Assembly (NCBI GenBank): GCA_014534235.1
Contig: JACVRW010000011.1
Location: 1 to 43,715 of the forward strand
From: Thermoleophilaceae bacterium
Lineage (GTDB): Bacteria > Actinomycetota > Thermoleophilia > Solirubrobacterales > Thermoleophilaceae
Direction of reading: 5' to 3'
Length of the DNA: 43,715 nucleotides
Shown: positions 22,358 to 29,095 of the stretch, piece after piece
Numbering within the stretch: position 1 is the first letter of the stretch
How the letters are laid out: each line of letters starts with the position of its first letter
Position numbers and translations under genes: made by a program
The notes under the pieces: generated by a model
The model's database searches: none
Told to the model about the DNA's origin: nothing
Seen by the model: only the letters and a program-made list of their open reading frames with translations

Positions 22358-23662
22358 TCAGACGACGTCGCCGGCCACCACCACGTCGTCGCCGAGGAGG
22401 TGGATCGACCGGCCGCTCAACCGCAGGCCGTCCGAGACCCGCGCGATGCTCAGGTCCCCGATCGCGTCCGTCCCGCTTCCCAGGATCGTCGGGGCGATCG
22501 CGACCACGACGCGGTCGACTAGGCGTTGCCGCAGGAAGGACGTGATCACCGCCCCGCCTCCCTCCACGAGCAGCGAGCGCGTGCCGGCCGCTCGCAGAGA
22601 CGCCAGGGTGGCGGCCAGGCCCACGCCCCATGGCGGGTCGGCGGGGACCACCTCGACGTCGATGCCGTCCGTGCGCAGCTGCCGCCGGCGGTCGGCGCTC
22701 GAGCGGTCGGTCGTGACCATGAGTGTGGGAGCTCGGCCGTTCAGGACGTGAGCCCCGCGCGGGATCCGGAGCGTCGTGTCGAGCACGATTCGCCGTGGTG
22801 ACGCGCCGGGCACGAGCCGCACCGTCAGCTCCGGGTCATCGGCGATCACCGTGCCGATCCCGACCAGCACGGCCTCGCAGGCGGCGCGCAGGGCGTGGGA
22901 CGCTCGGCGCTCGGAGGCCCCGCTGATCCACTTCGAGTCACCCGTGGAGGTGGCGATCCGCCCGTCGAGCGTTTGTGCATACTTGAGCACGACGTACGGC
23001 CGGGAGGCGGGGGCCGCGAGGGAGCCGAGGAGCGGCGTCGCGTCGAGCGCCCGCGGGACCTCCTCGCGAAGCGCGTCGCCGGCCGGCCGGACATGGCCCA
23101 TCCGGCGCTCCTTGGCGCGGAGGTAGCGGACGTTGCGGGCGTGCGGTGAAGTCGCGAGGGGGGCGACCTCGTCGACCTCGATGCCGGCGCGCCGCACGCT
23201 GCGCTCCTTGTGCGGATTGTTCGTCAAGAGGCGCACGGTTCGGATTCCGAGCGCGGCGAGGCACGCGGCCGCCTCCCCGTAGTCGCGCGCCTCGGATGGA
23301 AGCCCGAGGTGCTGGTTGGCGTCGAGCGTGTCGAGGCCGTCGTCCTGCAGGACGTACGCGCGGAGCTTGTCAAGCAGCCCGATGCCGCGGCCCTCGTGGC
23401 CGGTCGCGTACAGGAGAACCCCTCGGCCCTCGGATGCGATTACGCGCAGCGCGGTCCGCAGTTGGACGCCGCAGTCGCAGCGCAGCGAGCCAAGCGCATC
23501 GCCCGTCAGGCACTCGGAATGGAGGCGGGTGAGGACGCCGCGCCCATCGCCGAGGGCGCCTCTCACGAGCACGAGATGTACGGAGCCCGAGGCGCATTCG
23601 AACGCGCGAGCAACGAACTCGCCCTCCGGGGTGGGGAGCGGGACACGCACCACCTCGCGCAC
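22358..23662 (-). CDS. GTP cyclohydrolase II fused to a RibD-type reductase domain
   Basis: 434 residues from a GTG at 23662. Residues 1-195 are a RibA domain. HSECLTGDALGSLRCDCGVQ carries the three zinc Cys (51, 62, 64), and HEGRGIGLLDKLRAYVLQDD keeps the active-site Tyr (103, equal to E. coli Tyr105). NNPHKERSVRRAGIEV closes the domain. Residues 215-434 are a RibD C-terminal reductase (VLKYAQTLDGRIATSTGDSK, LLVEGGGAVITSFL, VAIAPTILG). There is no RibD deaminase domain and no RibB domain. The expected chemistry is GTP to the diamino-ribosylamino-pyrimidinone phosphate, then reduction of the ribose to ribityl before any deamination, the order used by fungi and archaea. RQEGR of common RibA reads GHEGR here. 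It is divergent from the phosphatase-MDR-PTPS operon. Confidence 0.9.
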   Translation of the reverse strand: MREVVRVPLPTPEGEFVARAFECASGSVHLVLVRGALGDGRGVLTRLHSECLTGDALGSLRCDCGVQLRTALRVIASEGRGVLLYATGHEGRGIGLLDKLRAYVLQDDGLDTLDANQHLGLPSEARDYGEAAACLAALGIRTVRLLTNNPHKERSVRRAGIEVDEVAPLATSPHARNVRYLRAKERRMGHVRPAGDALREEVPRALDATPLLGSLAAPASRPYVVLKYAQTLDGRIATSTGDSKWISGASERRASHALRAACEAVLVGIGTVIADDPELTVRLVPGASPRRIVLDTTLRIPRGAHVLNGRAPTLMVTTDRSSADRRRQLRTDGIDVEVVPADPPWGVGLAATLASLRAAGTRSLLVEGGGAVITSFLRQRLVDRVVVAIAPTILGSGTDAIGDLSIARVSDGLRLSGRSIHLLGDDVVVAGDVV

Positions 23663-23819
23663 GACTCCCGGGTCGGCTGGTAATACGCTCTCGCGAAGTG
23701 CGCGATCTGGTTTCCCGTCGCTCAGGTCAAGTCCTTTCGGGATGGGTGGCGAGGCCGCGCGGCCGGACGAGCCTACCCGAGACGGTCAGCGGCCGATCAC
23801 TTGAGCCGGGGGCCTTCGG
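23663..23819. promoter_or_regulatory. Divergent promoter region between the RibA-RibD fusion and the phosphatase operon
   Basis: A perfect TCGCG-AAGTG-CGCGA palindrome sits at 23691-23705, 29 bases from the cyclohydrolase start. On the reverse strand TATTAC, 27 bases before that start, could be a -10 box. A bulged long-range pairing is possible between GGTCAAGT (about 23720) and ACTTGAGCC (about 23800). I searched by eye for the FMN riboswitch core usual in front of rib genes and did not find it. Confidence 0.4.
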
Positions 23820-24431
23820 ATGAGGCTGGTGCTTGACTGGGACGGAACGGTCACGGAGCGCGACACGCTCGAGGCCCTGGTCGAGCGCTTCGGCGACATC
23901 GAGACCTACCGGCGGACCGGCCGCCTCATGGGGCGCTCACTCACGCACGACGAGGCGCTCGCGCGAAGCGTCGCGACGGTGCGAGCCCCGCTCGACGAGG
24001 TTGTGGGCTGGCTTGTCGACACTGTTCGCCTTCGCCGGGGTTTCCGCGAGCTGGTCGAGCGGCACCGGCCGCTCGTGGTCTCGAGCGGCTTCCATGAGCT
24101 GATCGAGCCGGTCCTCGCGCGCGAGCGCGTCGCCGTTGAGCTGCTCGCTAATCGCGTCGAGGCCCGACCCGAGGGCTGGCGGATTCGGTTTCGAGACCAG
24201 ATCCGCTGCTCGGACTGCCGGGAGCCGTGCAAGCGCGCCTCGCTCCCGCCGGGCGAGGTCATGTACGTGGGCGACGGATACTCCGACCGCTGTGCCGCAC
24301 TTGCCGCCACGCGAGTGTTCGCCACGGATCGACTCGCGCACTACCTGGACGAGCGGGCGATTCCGTACACGCCGTTCAGCGACCTCCACGATGTCCTTCG
24401 CGCGCTTTCGCCGGAGGCCGTGGCGCGATGA
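23820..24431 (+). CDS. HAD-superfamily phosphatase (HAD-IB, MtnX/SerB-like)
   Basis: 203 residues from ATG 23820. All four HAD motifs are present: LDWDGTVT (nucleophile Asp6, acid Asp8), VVSSGFHELI (motif II Ser), a Lys in CREPCKRASLPPGE (motif III) and VGDGYSDRCAA (motif IV). The helical cap (about 15-80) is of the C1 type found in MtnX and phosphoserine phosphatase. CSDCREPC is a Cys-x2-Cys-x3-Cys cluster that could bind a metal. It should remove phosphate from a small molecule. Its stop overlaps the start of the MDR gene (ATGA), so the product is likely part of the same pathway. Dephosphorylation of the RibA-RibD product is a natural guess. Confidence 0.87.
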   Translation: MRLVLDWDGTVTERDTLEALVERFGDIETYRRTGRLMGRSLTHDEALARSVATVRAPLDEVVGWLVDTVRLRRGFRELVERHRPLVVSSGFHELIEPVLARERVAVELLANRVEARPEGWRIRFRDQIRCSDCREPCKRASLPPGEVMYVGDGYSDRCAALAATRVFATDRLAHYLDERAIPYTPFSDLHDVLRALSPEAVAR

Positions 24432-25423
24432 CAGCCAGGGCGGTGCGCTTCGTCGCGCCCGGTCGCGTGGAGCTCGGCGAGGTCGCTGTGCCAGACCCGG
24501 CGGACGGCGAGCTCCTCGTGCGAGCCGAGTTCTCGGGGATCAGCGGCGGGACGGAGATGCTCGCCTATCGCGGCGAGCTCGATCCGGAGCTCCCGCTCGA
24601 CGAGACGCTCGAGGCGCTCGGGGGCACGTTCACGTACCCGTTTGCGTACGGCTACAGCGCCGTGGGGCGGGTCGAGCGTTCGCGCGGGAGCGTCCCCGAG
24701 GGCGCCCGCGTATTCGCCTTTCACGCCCATCAGGACCTGTTCGTCGTCGGCGAGCGCGACGCGATCCCGCTCGACGGCGAGGATCCGCGAAGAGCGACGC
24801 TGCTGCCGCTCGTCGAGACCGCGCTGCAGGTCGCACTCGACGCCGGTCCCATGCTCGGCGAGCCGGTTGCGGTCGTCGGGCTGGGATGCGTCGGCGCCCT
24901 CACCGGCGCGCTTATGGCGCGCGCCGGCGCGCGGGTCGTCGGCAGCGAGCCGCGGCCGGAGCGGCGGCGCGCCGCCGCCCGCCTCGGCGTCGAGGCGGTG
25001 GCTCCAGAGAACCTCGCCGCACGGCTCGACGAAGTCGCCGGCGGCCGCGGCGTGCCGCTGCTGATCGAGGCTAGCGGCAGGCCGGAGGCCCTCGTGGCGG
25101 GCCTCCCGCTGCTCGCGCACGAGGGGACGGCGCTCGTGTGCTCCTGGTATGGGACGAAGACCGTCCCGCTCCCACTCGGCGCTGACTTCCACCGCCGCCG
25201 GCTCGTCATCCGCAGCACGCAGGTGTCGACGATCCCGTCGCATGTGGCGGGCCGCTGGGACCGCCTGCGCCGGCGCGCGGCCGCGCGGGAGCTGCTGTCG
25301 GAGCTCCCCCTCGAGCCGCTCGCGACGCACGAGTTCCCGTTCGAGCGCGCGCCGGACGCGTACGCGGCCGTCGCCGGCGCGGTCCCGGATCTGATCCACG
25401 CGGCCTTAAGGTATGACGGATGA
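24428..25423 (+). CDS. MDR-superfamily dehydrogenase (zinc alcohol dehydrogenase-like) lacking the zinc ligands
   Basis: 331 residues from ATG 24428, overlapping the phosphatase stop. The GroES-like domain begins AVRFVAPGRVELGEVAVPDP. The position of the catalytic-zinc Cys (CGICGTD in classical enzymes) reads SGISGGTE, and GHE is replaced by GYS (GYSAVGRV). No structural-zinc Cys cluster is present. The Rossmann domain has VVGLGCVGALTGALMARAGA and ends in an acidic residue (SEPRPERR), suggesting NAD rather than NADP. The closest type is the bacteriochlorophyllide dehydrogenase/sorbitol dehydrogenase-like branch. It would oxidise or reduce a pathway intermediate without zinc chemistry. It overlaps the PTPS-like gene by four bases. 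Confidence 0.87.
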   Translation: MTARAVRFVAPGRVELGEVAVPDPADGELLVRAEFSGISGGTEMLAYRGELDPELPLDETLEALGGTFTYPFAYGYSAVGRVERSRGSVPEGARVFAFHAHQDLFVVGERDAIPLDGEDPRRATLLPLVETALQVALDAGPMLGEPVAVVGLGCVGALTGALMARAGARVVGSEPRPERRRAAARLGVEAVAPENLAARLDEVAGGRGVPLLIEASGRPEALVAGLPLLAHEGTALVCSWYGTKTVPLPLGADFHRRRLVIRSTQVSTIPSHVAGRWDRLRRRAAARELLSELPLEPLATHEFPFERAPDAYAAVAGAVPDLIHAALRYDG

Positions 25424-25800
25424 GCTTCGAGGTCGGAGCGTCCAGGCCGCTGCGCGCGCTGCACAGGTTGCCGTGGGGCACCGAGGAGGAGCGCCAGCCG
25501 CACGAGCACGACTATCGGATCGAGGTCATCGTCGAACGGGACGGTGTCGACGAACGAGGCGTCGTCTGCGATCTCGACGTGCTCGGCGCCGGACTCGACG
25601 ACGTGCTCGCGCGGATCGCGGGACGCGACCTCGACGAGATAAAGCCGGCGGATGCCGAAGGCGTGACCGTCGAGCTCCTCGCCGAGTGGCTCCATGGCTC
25701 GCTCGCCGACGTCGTGCAGCGGGCGGGCGGCGAGATGCTCGCCGTTCGGGTGTGGGAGGCGCCGGACGCCTTCGGCGGCTACCGCGCGCCCGTCGCCTGA
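25420..25800 (+). CDS. 6-pyruvoyl/6-carboxy-tetrahydropterin synthase (PTPS/QueD) fold protein lacking catalytic residues
   Basis: 126 residues from ATG 25420, in an ATGA overlap with the MDR gene. The T-fold pattern is clear: a strand with the first zinc His (RALHRLP, His15), HEHDYRIEVIVE with His28 and His30 in place of HGHNY, then VVCDLDVLGAGLDDVL, TVELLAEWLHGSLADVV and the substrate Glu in VWEAPDAFGGY (Glu113). Two usual catalytic features are missing. There is no Cys before the HxH motif, and LDHxxLN reads LDEIKP, so the catalytic His is gone. Zinc binding is probably kept. It may bind a pterin-like substrate but carry out different chemistry. Its end overlaps the convergent glycosyltransferase by 22 bases. 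Confidence 0.83.
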   Translation: MSFEVGASRPLRALHRLPWGTEEERQPHEHDYRIEVIVERDGVDERGVVCDLDVLGAGLDDVLARIAGRDLDEIKPADAEGVTVELLAEWLHGSLADVVQRAGGEMLAVRVWEAPDAFGGYRAPVA

Positions 25801-26885
25801 CCGCCCGTCAAGAGCTCCTCGTACGCGCCGAGGCAGCGCGACGCGCACGCATCCCAGGTGAAGCGCTCGAGCGCGCGCTCGCGGGCGCTGCGGCCCAGGC
25901 GATCGGCGAGCGCACGATCGCGCAGCACGCGGTCCAGGGCCTCGCGCAGCCCGCCGAGGTCGCCGGGGTCGGCGAGCAGACCAGTGACGCCGTCCTCGAT
26001 GATCTCCGGCAGTCCGCCAATGCGGCTGCACACCACCGGCGTGCCGCTCGCCATCGCCTCCAGCGCCGCGAGGCCGAGCAGCTCCACGATCGCGATGTGA
26101 CGCCCATAGCAGGTGTGGTCGACCGAGGGCAGCGCGAAGACCGCCGCGTGCCGATAGAGCAACGGCAGCCGCTGCTCGGGGACGGCGCCGAGGAACCGGA
26201 CCGGCCGCCCGCGGGCCAGCCGCCGAAGTAGCCTCGGGTAGTCGCGCTCCGGCGGGTCGGGGTCGTGGCCGGCCGTGCCCGCGATCGTCAGCTCGGCGCC
26301 GTGCGGCAGGGCGCGGATCAGGCGGTCGATGCCCTTGTGCGGCGTCACGCGCCCGACGAACAGCACGCCTCGGCGCGCCGCCTGGGGATCGGGACGGTAG
26401 CGGGCGGAGTCCACGCCGCCGAAGATCGCACGCGTCCGCGACGGCGGCGTCCCGAGCTCCCGGGCGGAATACTCGGACACCATGAGAAAGCGCCGGAAGA
26501 GCGCCAGGAGCAGGCCTCGCCACGTCCCGCCCGGCAGCCCATGGTCTGTAGTGACGGCCGGCGCGCCGCGCGCCCGCGCGACCAGCGCGGCGATGCGGCT
26601 GGGGGCGCTGCGCGTGTGATGGGTGTGGACGACGTCGGCGCGGGCCACCGCCGCCGGCAGCCCGGGCGCGAGCGGGTGAGCGGGATGGCCGAGGTGGGCG
26701 ACCGGGCGCAGCACCCGCACGACGAGCCCGCCCGGCTCCCGGCGCACGGCGGGGGCGCCGAACGTGACGAGCTCGCAGTCGACGCTGCGAGCGAGGGCGC
26801 GCGCGAGCTCGAGCGGGTACCGCTCGCCGCCGCCGAAGACGCCGGCGGGGCCGAACGGCGTGGGCGCGACGTGGACGACCCGCAT
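25779..26885 (-). CDS. Glycosyltransferase family 4, reverse-strand member of the cluster
   Basis: 368 residues from ATG 26885. The N-terminus RVVHVAPTPFGPAGVFGGGE is the GT4 Gly-rich acceptor loop. DVVHTHHTRSAPSRIAALV and VTTDHGLPGGTWRGLL follow. The C-terminal half has VLFVGRVTPHKGIDRLIRAL and ALPSVDHTCYGRHIAIVELL, then LGLAALEAMASGTPVVCSR with the E-x7-E region. The insertion CYGRHIAIVE next to the donor site is noticeable. A GDP- or UDP-sugar donor is expected, acting in the cytosol. Its start is only three bases from the start of the opposite-strand GT4, and its end overlaps the PTPS-like gene. Confidence 0.9.
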   Translation of the reverse strand: MRVVHVAPTPFGPAGVFGGGERYPLELARALARSVDCELVTFGAPAVRREPGGLVVRVLRPVAHLGHPAHPLAPGLPAAVARADVVHTHHTRSAPSRIAALVARARGAPAVTTDHGLPGGTWRGLLLALFRRFLMVSEYSARELGTPPSRTRAIFGGVDSARYRPDPQAARRGVLFVGRVTPHKGIDRLIRALPHGAELTIAGTAGHDPDPPERDYPRLLRRLARGRPVRFLGAVPEQRLPLLYRHAAVFALPSVDHTCYGRHIAIVELLGLAALEAMASGTPVVCSRIGGLPEIIEDGVTGLLADPGDLGGLREALDRVLRDRALADRLGRSARERALERFTWDACASRCLGAYEELLTGGQATGAR

Positions 26886-26888
26886 CTC

Positions 26889-27989
26889 GTGCTGTGCCTC
26901 GTGACCCTCGGTGATCCCGAGCGGCTGACCGGCGGTTATCTCTACCACCTGCGGATGGCGGCGGCCGCGCCCCGGCACGGGGCCCGCATCAGGTTCGCTT
27001 CCTTCCCGGAGCGGCGGTTCCCGCTAGCGGCGCTCGCCGGGCGGCGCGTGCTGGCGCGCGCGCGAACCGTCGGAGCCCGGGCGATCCTGCTCGACAGCAT
27101 CGCCGCGGCGTTCGCCGGCCCGTGGCTGGCGACCCGGGCGCCGGCCACCCCGGTGATCGGGGTCCTGCACCAGCCGCCGGGCGGCATCGACCACGGGCGC
27201 GTCCGCGTGGGGCTCCAGGCGCCGCTCGACCGGCTGGCCTACCGGCACGCCCGGCTCCTGATCGTGGCGAGCGACCTCCTCGCGGACGAGCTCGCCGCGG
27301 CGGGCGTCGAGCGCGAGCGCCTGCGCGTCGTGCCGCCCGGCCGGGACGTCGCTCCCGCTCCGGCGGACACTCCCGACCTGCGTGACGGGCGTCGCGCGGC
27401 GCTCGTGTGCGTGGCCAACTGGATCCCGCGGAAGGGCGTACTCGAGCTGCTCGAGGCCGTCTCCCGCCTGCCGGACGACATGGTCGCGTTGCACCTCGCC
27501 GGCGACGACCGGGCCGAGCCGGCGTACGCGGCCCGAGTGCGACGGCGGCTGGCGCGGCCGGACCTGGCCGGGCGCGTGGTCGTTCATGGCCCGCTGTCTC
27601 GGGAGCGCATCGCAGGCCTCTACGCGGGCGCCGACGCGTTCGTGCTCCCGGCGTTCCGCGAGCCGTACGGGACGGTGTGGGGGGAGGCGATGGCGTCGGG
27701 GCTGCCGGTGGTCGGCTGGCGCGCCGGGAACCTGCCGTACCTCGCGGACGACGGGCGGGACGGACTGCTCGTCCGGCCCGGTGACATCAGCGGCCTCGCC
27801 CGCGCGATGCAGCGCCTGGCGACCGACCCGCCGCTCAGGGAGCGGCTCGGCGAGGCGGCCCGCCGGCGGGCGTCGGAGCGTCCGACGTGGGGCCAGTCCG
27901 CCGGCCTCTTCTTCTCGGCCGTCAGGGAGGCGCTTCAGGCAGAAGCTCGTCGGCCGCCCGCACGACGTGCTCGACGCGGATCCCGGTGA
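26889..27989 (+). CDS. Glycosyltransferase family 4, forward-strand member of the cluster
   Basis: 366 residues if started at GTG 26889 (LCLVTLGDPERLTGGYLYHL). A GTG at 26871 is possible and would overlap the divergent gene's start. GVLHQPPGGIDHGRVRVGLQ, LLIVASDLLADELAAAGVE and VVPPGRDV make up the acceptor half. CVANWIPRKGVLELLEAVSR and PAFREPYGTVWGEAMASGLP form the donor half with an E-x7-E-like pair. No Shine-Dalgarno is seen before either start, which would fit a leaderless mRNA. The 3' end overlaps the convergent GT9 gene by 68 bases. Confidence 0.87.
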   Translation: MLCLVTLGDPERLTGGYLYHLRMAAAAPRHGARIRFASFPERRFPLAALAGRRVLARARTVGARAILLDSIAAAFAGPWLATRAPATPVIGVLHQPPGGIDHGRVRVGLQAPLDRLAYRHARLLIVASDLLADELAAAGVERERLRVVPPGRDVAPAPADTPDLRDGRRAALVCVANWIPRKGVLELLEAVSRLPDDMVALHLAGDDRAEPAYAARVRRRLARPDLAGRVVVHGPLSRERIAGLYAGADAFVLPAFREPYGTVWGEAMASGLPVVGWRAGNLPYLADDGRDGLLVRPGDISGLARAMQRLATDPPLRERLGEAARRRASERPTWGQSAGLFFSAVREALQAEARRPPARRARRGSR

Positions 27990-29007
27990 CGCAATCCGGG
28001 TCGCGTGCGGCGCCGCACGGCGGATGCTCGAGCGTCCCGCAGGGGCTGCACGGCAGGCCGATGCGTACGACGCGCACGCGATCGGGCGGGGCGAGCGGCG
28101 CGAACCGGAATGGGTCGCCCGGGCCGAATAGGCCGACCACCGGCGCGCCCACCGCGGCGGCTATGTGCAGCGCGCCGCTGTCGGTCGTCACGACGAGCTG
28201 TGCTCGCCGGTGGACCGCCGCGAGCGCGCCGAGCGACAGCCGCCCGGCGAGGTTGATAGCCGGCGTCCCGTCGACGACCTGACGGACCAGCGCCCGCTCC
28301 CCCGGCGTCCCGACGACGACCGGCCTCGTGCGGGTCCTTCGAGCGAGTTCCGCCGCCAGCAGCCGCCAGCGCCGCGGCGGCCAGTTCTTGAGCGGCCAGC
28401 CGGAGCCCGGATGAAGCACGATCAGGGGCTCCTTCGCGCCTGCGTCCCCGAGGACGTCGCTCGCCTCGGCCTCGTCGTCAGATGTGACCACGAGCGCCGG
28501 CTCGAGCGTCCGCACCGTCCGGGCGCCGACCGACAGCCGTGAGAGCAGCGCGTCCGCGAGGTCGAACCCGTCGAGCGCAACGTGGCGGGCGGCCGGCACG
28601 GGCAGCGCGTCGGTCAGGTAGGGCCGGGTACGCCGCATGTCGAAGCCGAGCCGGATTGGTATCGACGCCCCGGCGACGAGCTCGCCCGACCACGGATCGT
28701 CGGGGCGGATGACCAGCGCTGCGTCGAACCCTATCTGCGCGAGCCGTGATGCCTCGAGGCGGACCGTCTTGCGCCAGGCGCCGGGCTCCGGGTCGGGGCG
28801 GCCGAACGGCGGGAACCGCACGGTAAGCGTCTCGTCGAGGTCCGGGCACCGCTCGGCGACCGCCGCCGCGGCCGGCGGCGCGGCGTACGCCAGGTAGGCA
28901 CTGGGCACGGTGCGTCGCAGAGCGGCGATCGCCGGGAGCGTGAGCAGGAGGTCCCCGATGTGATCGGGCCTTATGACCAGGATCCGAGGGGCGCGTCCGG
29001 CCTCCAT
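27922..29007 (-). CDS. Glycosyltransferase family 9 (heptosyltransferase-like)
   Basis: 361 residues from ATG 29007. GT9 hallmarks are the N-terminal RILVIRPDHIGDLLLTLPAI, the donor-binding LIVLHPGSGWPLKNWPPRRW and TTDSGALHIAAAVGAPVVGL, then FGPGDPFRFAP. The C-terminal CSPCGTLEHPPCGAARDPDC has four Cys and resembles the Cys-rich tail of ADP-heptosyltransferases such as WaaC/WaaF. Actinobacteria have no lipopolysaccharide, so the acceptor is another glycan or glycoconjugate. It lies at the end of the glycosyltransferase block and is followed upstream by an unrelated, truncated molybdoenzyme gene. Confidence 0.88.
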   Translation of the reverse strand: MEAGRAPRILVIRPDHIGDLLLTLPAIAALRRTVPSAYLAYAAPPAAAAVAERCPDLDETLTVRFPPFGRPDPEPGAWRKTVRLEASRLAQIGFDAALVIRPDDPWSGELVAGASIPIRLGFDMRRTRPYLTDALPVPAARHVALDGFDLADALLSRLSVGARTVRTLEPALVVTSDDEAEASDVLGDAGAKEPLIVLHPGSGWPLKNWPPRRWRLLAAELARRTRTRPVVVGTPGERALVRQVVDGTPAINLAGRLSLGALAAVHRRAQLVVTTDSGALHIAAAVGAPVVGLFGPGDPFRFAPLAPPDRVRVVRIGLPCSPCGTLEHPPCGAARDPDCVTGIRVEHVVRAADELLPEAPP

Positions 29008-29095
29008 CCGCAAGGGCCTTGTTCCCGTGGTTTGCGGGCGCAACTCGAACGCTCGGCTGTACTCTCCAGTTGGTGCTGGACAGGCTCGAGAACCC

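Noticed and set aside
23663-23819. FMN riboswitch before the RibA-RibD fusion
   Set aside because: The conserved FMN-element segments were not found on the strand that would be transcribed.
14448-29007. A single capsule or exopolysaccharide locus formed by the CpsB-like phosphatase and all glycosyltransferases
   Set aside because: No flippase, polymerase, Wzz-type or tyrosine kinase gene is present, and the genes are separated by unrelated functions.
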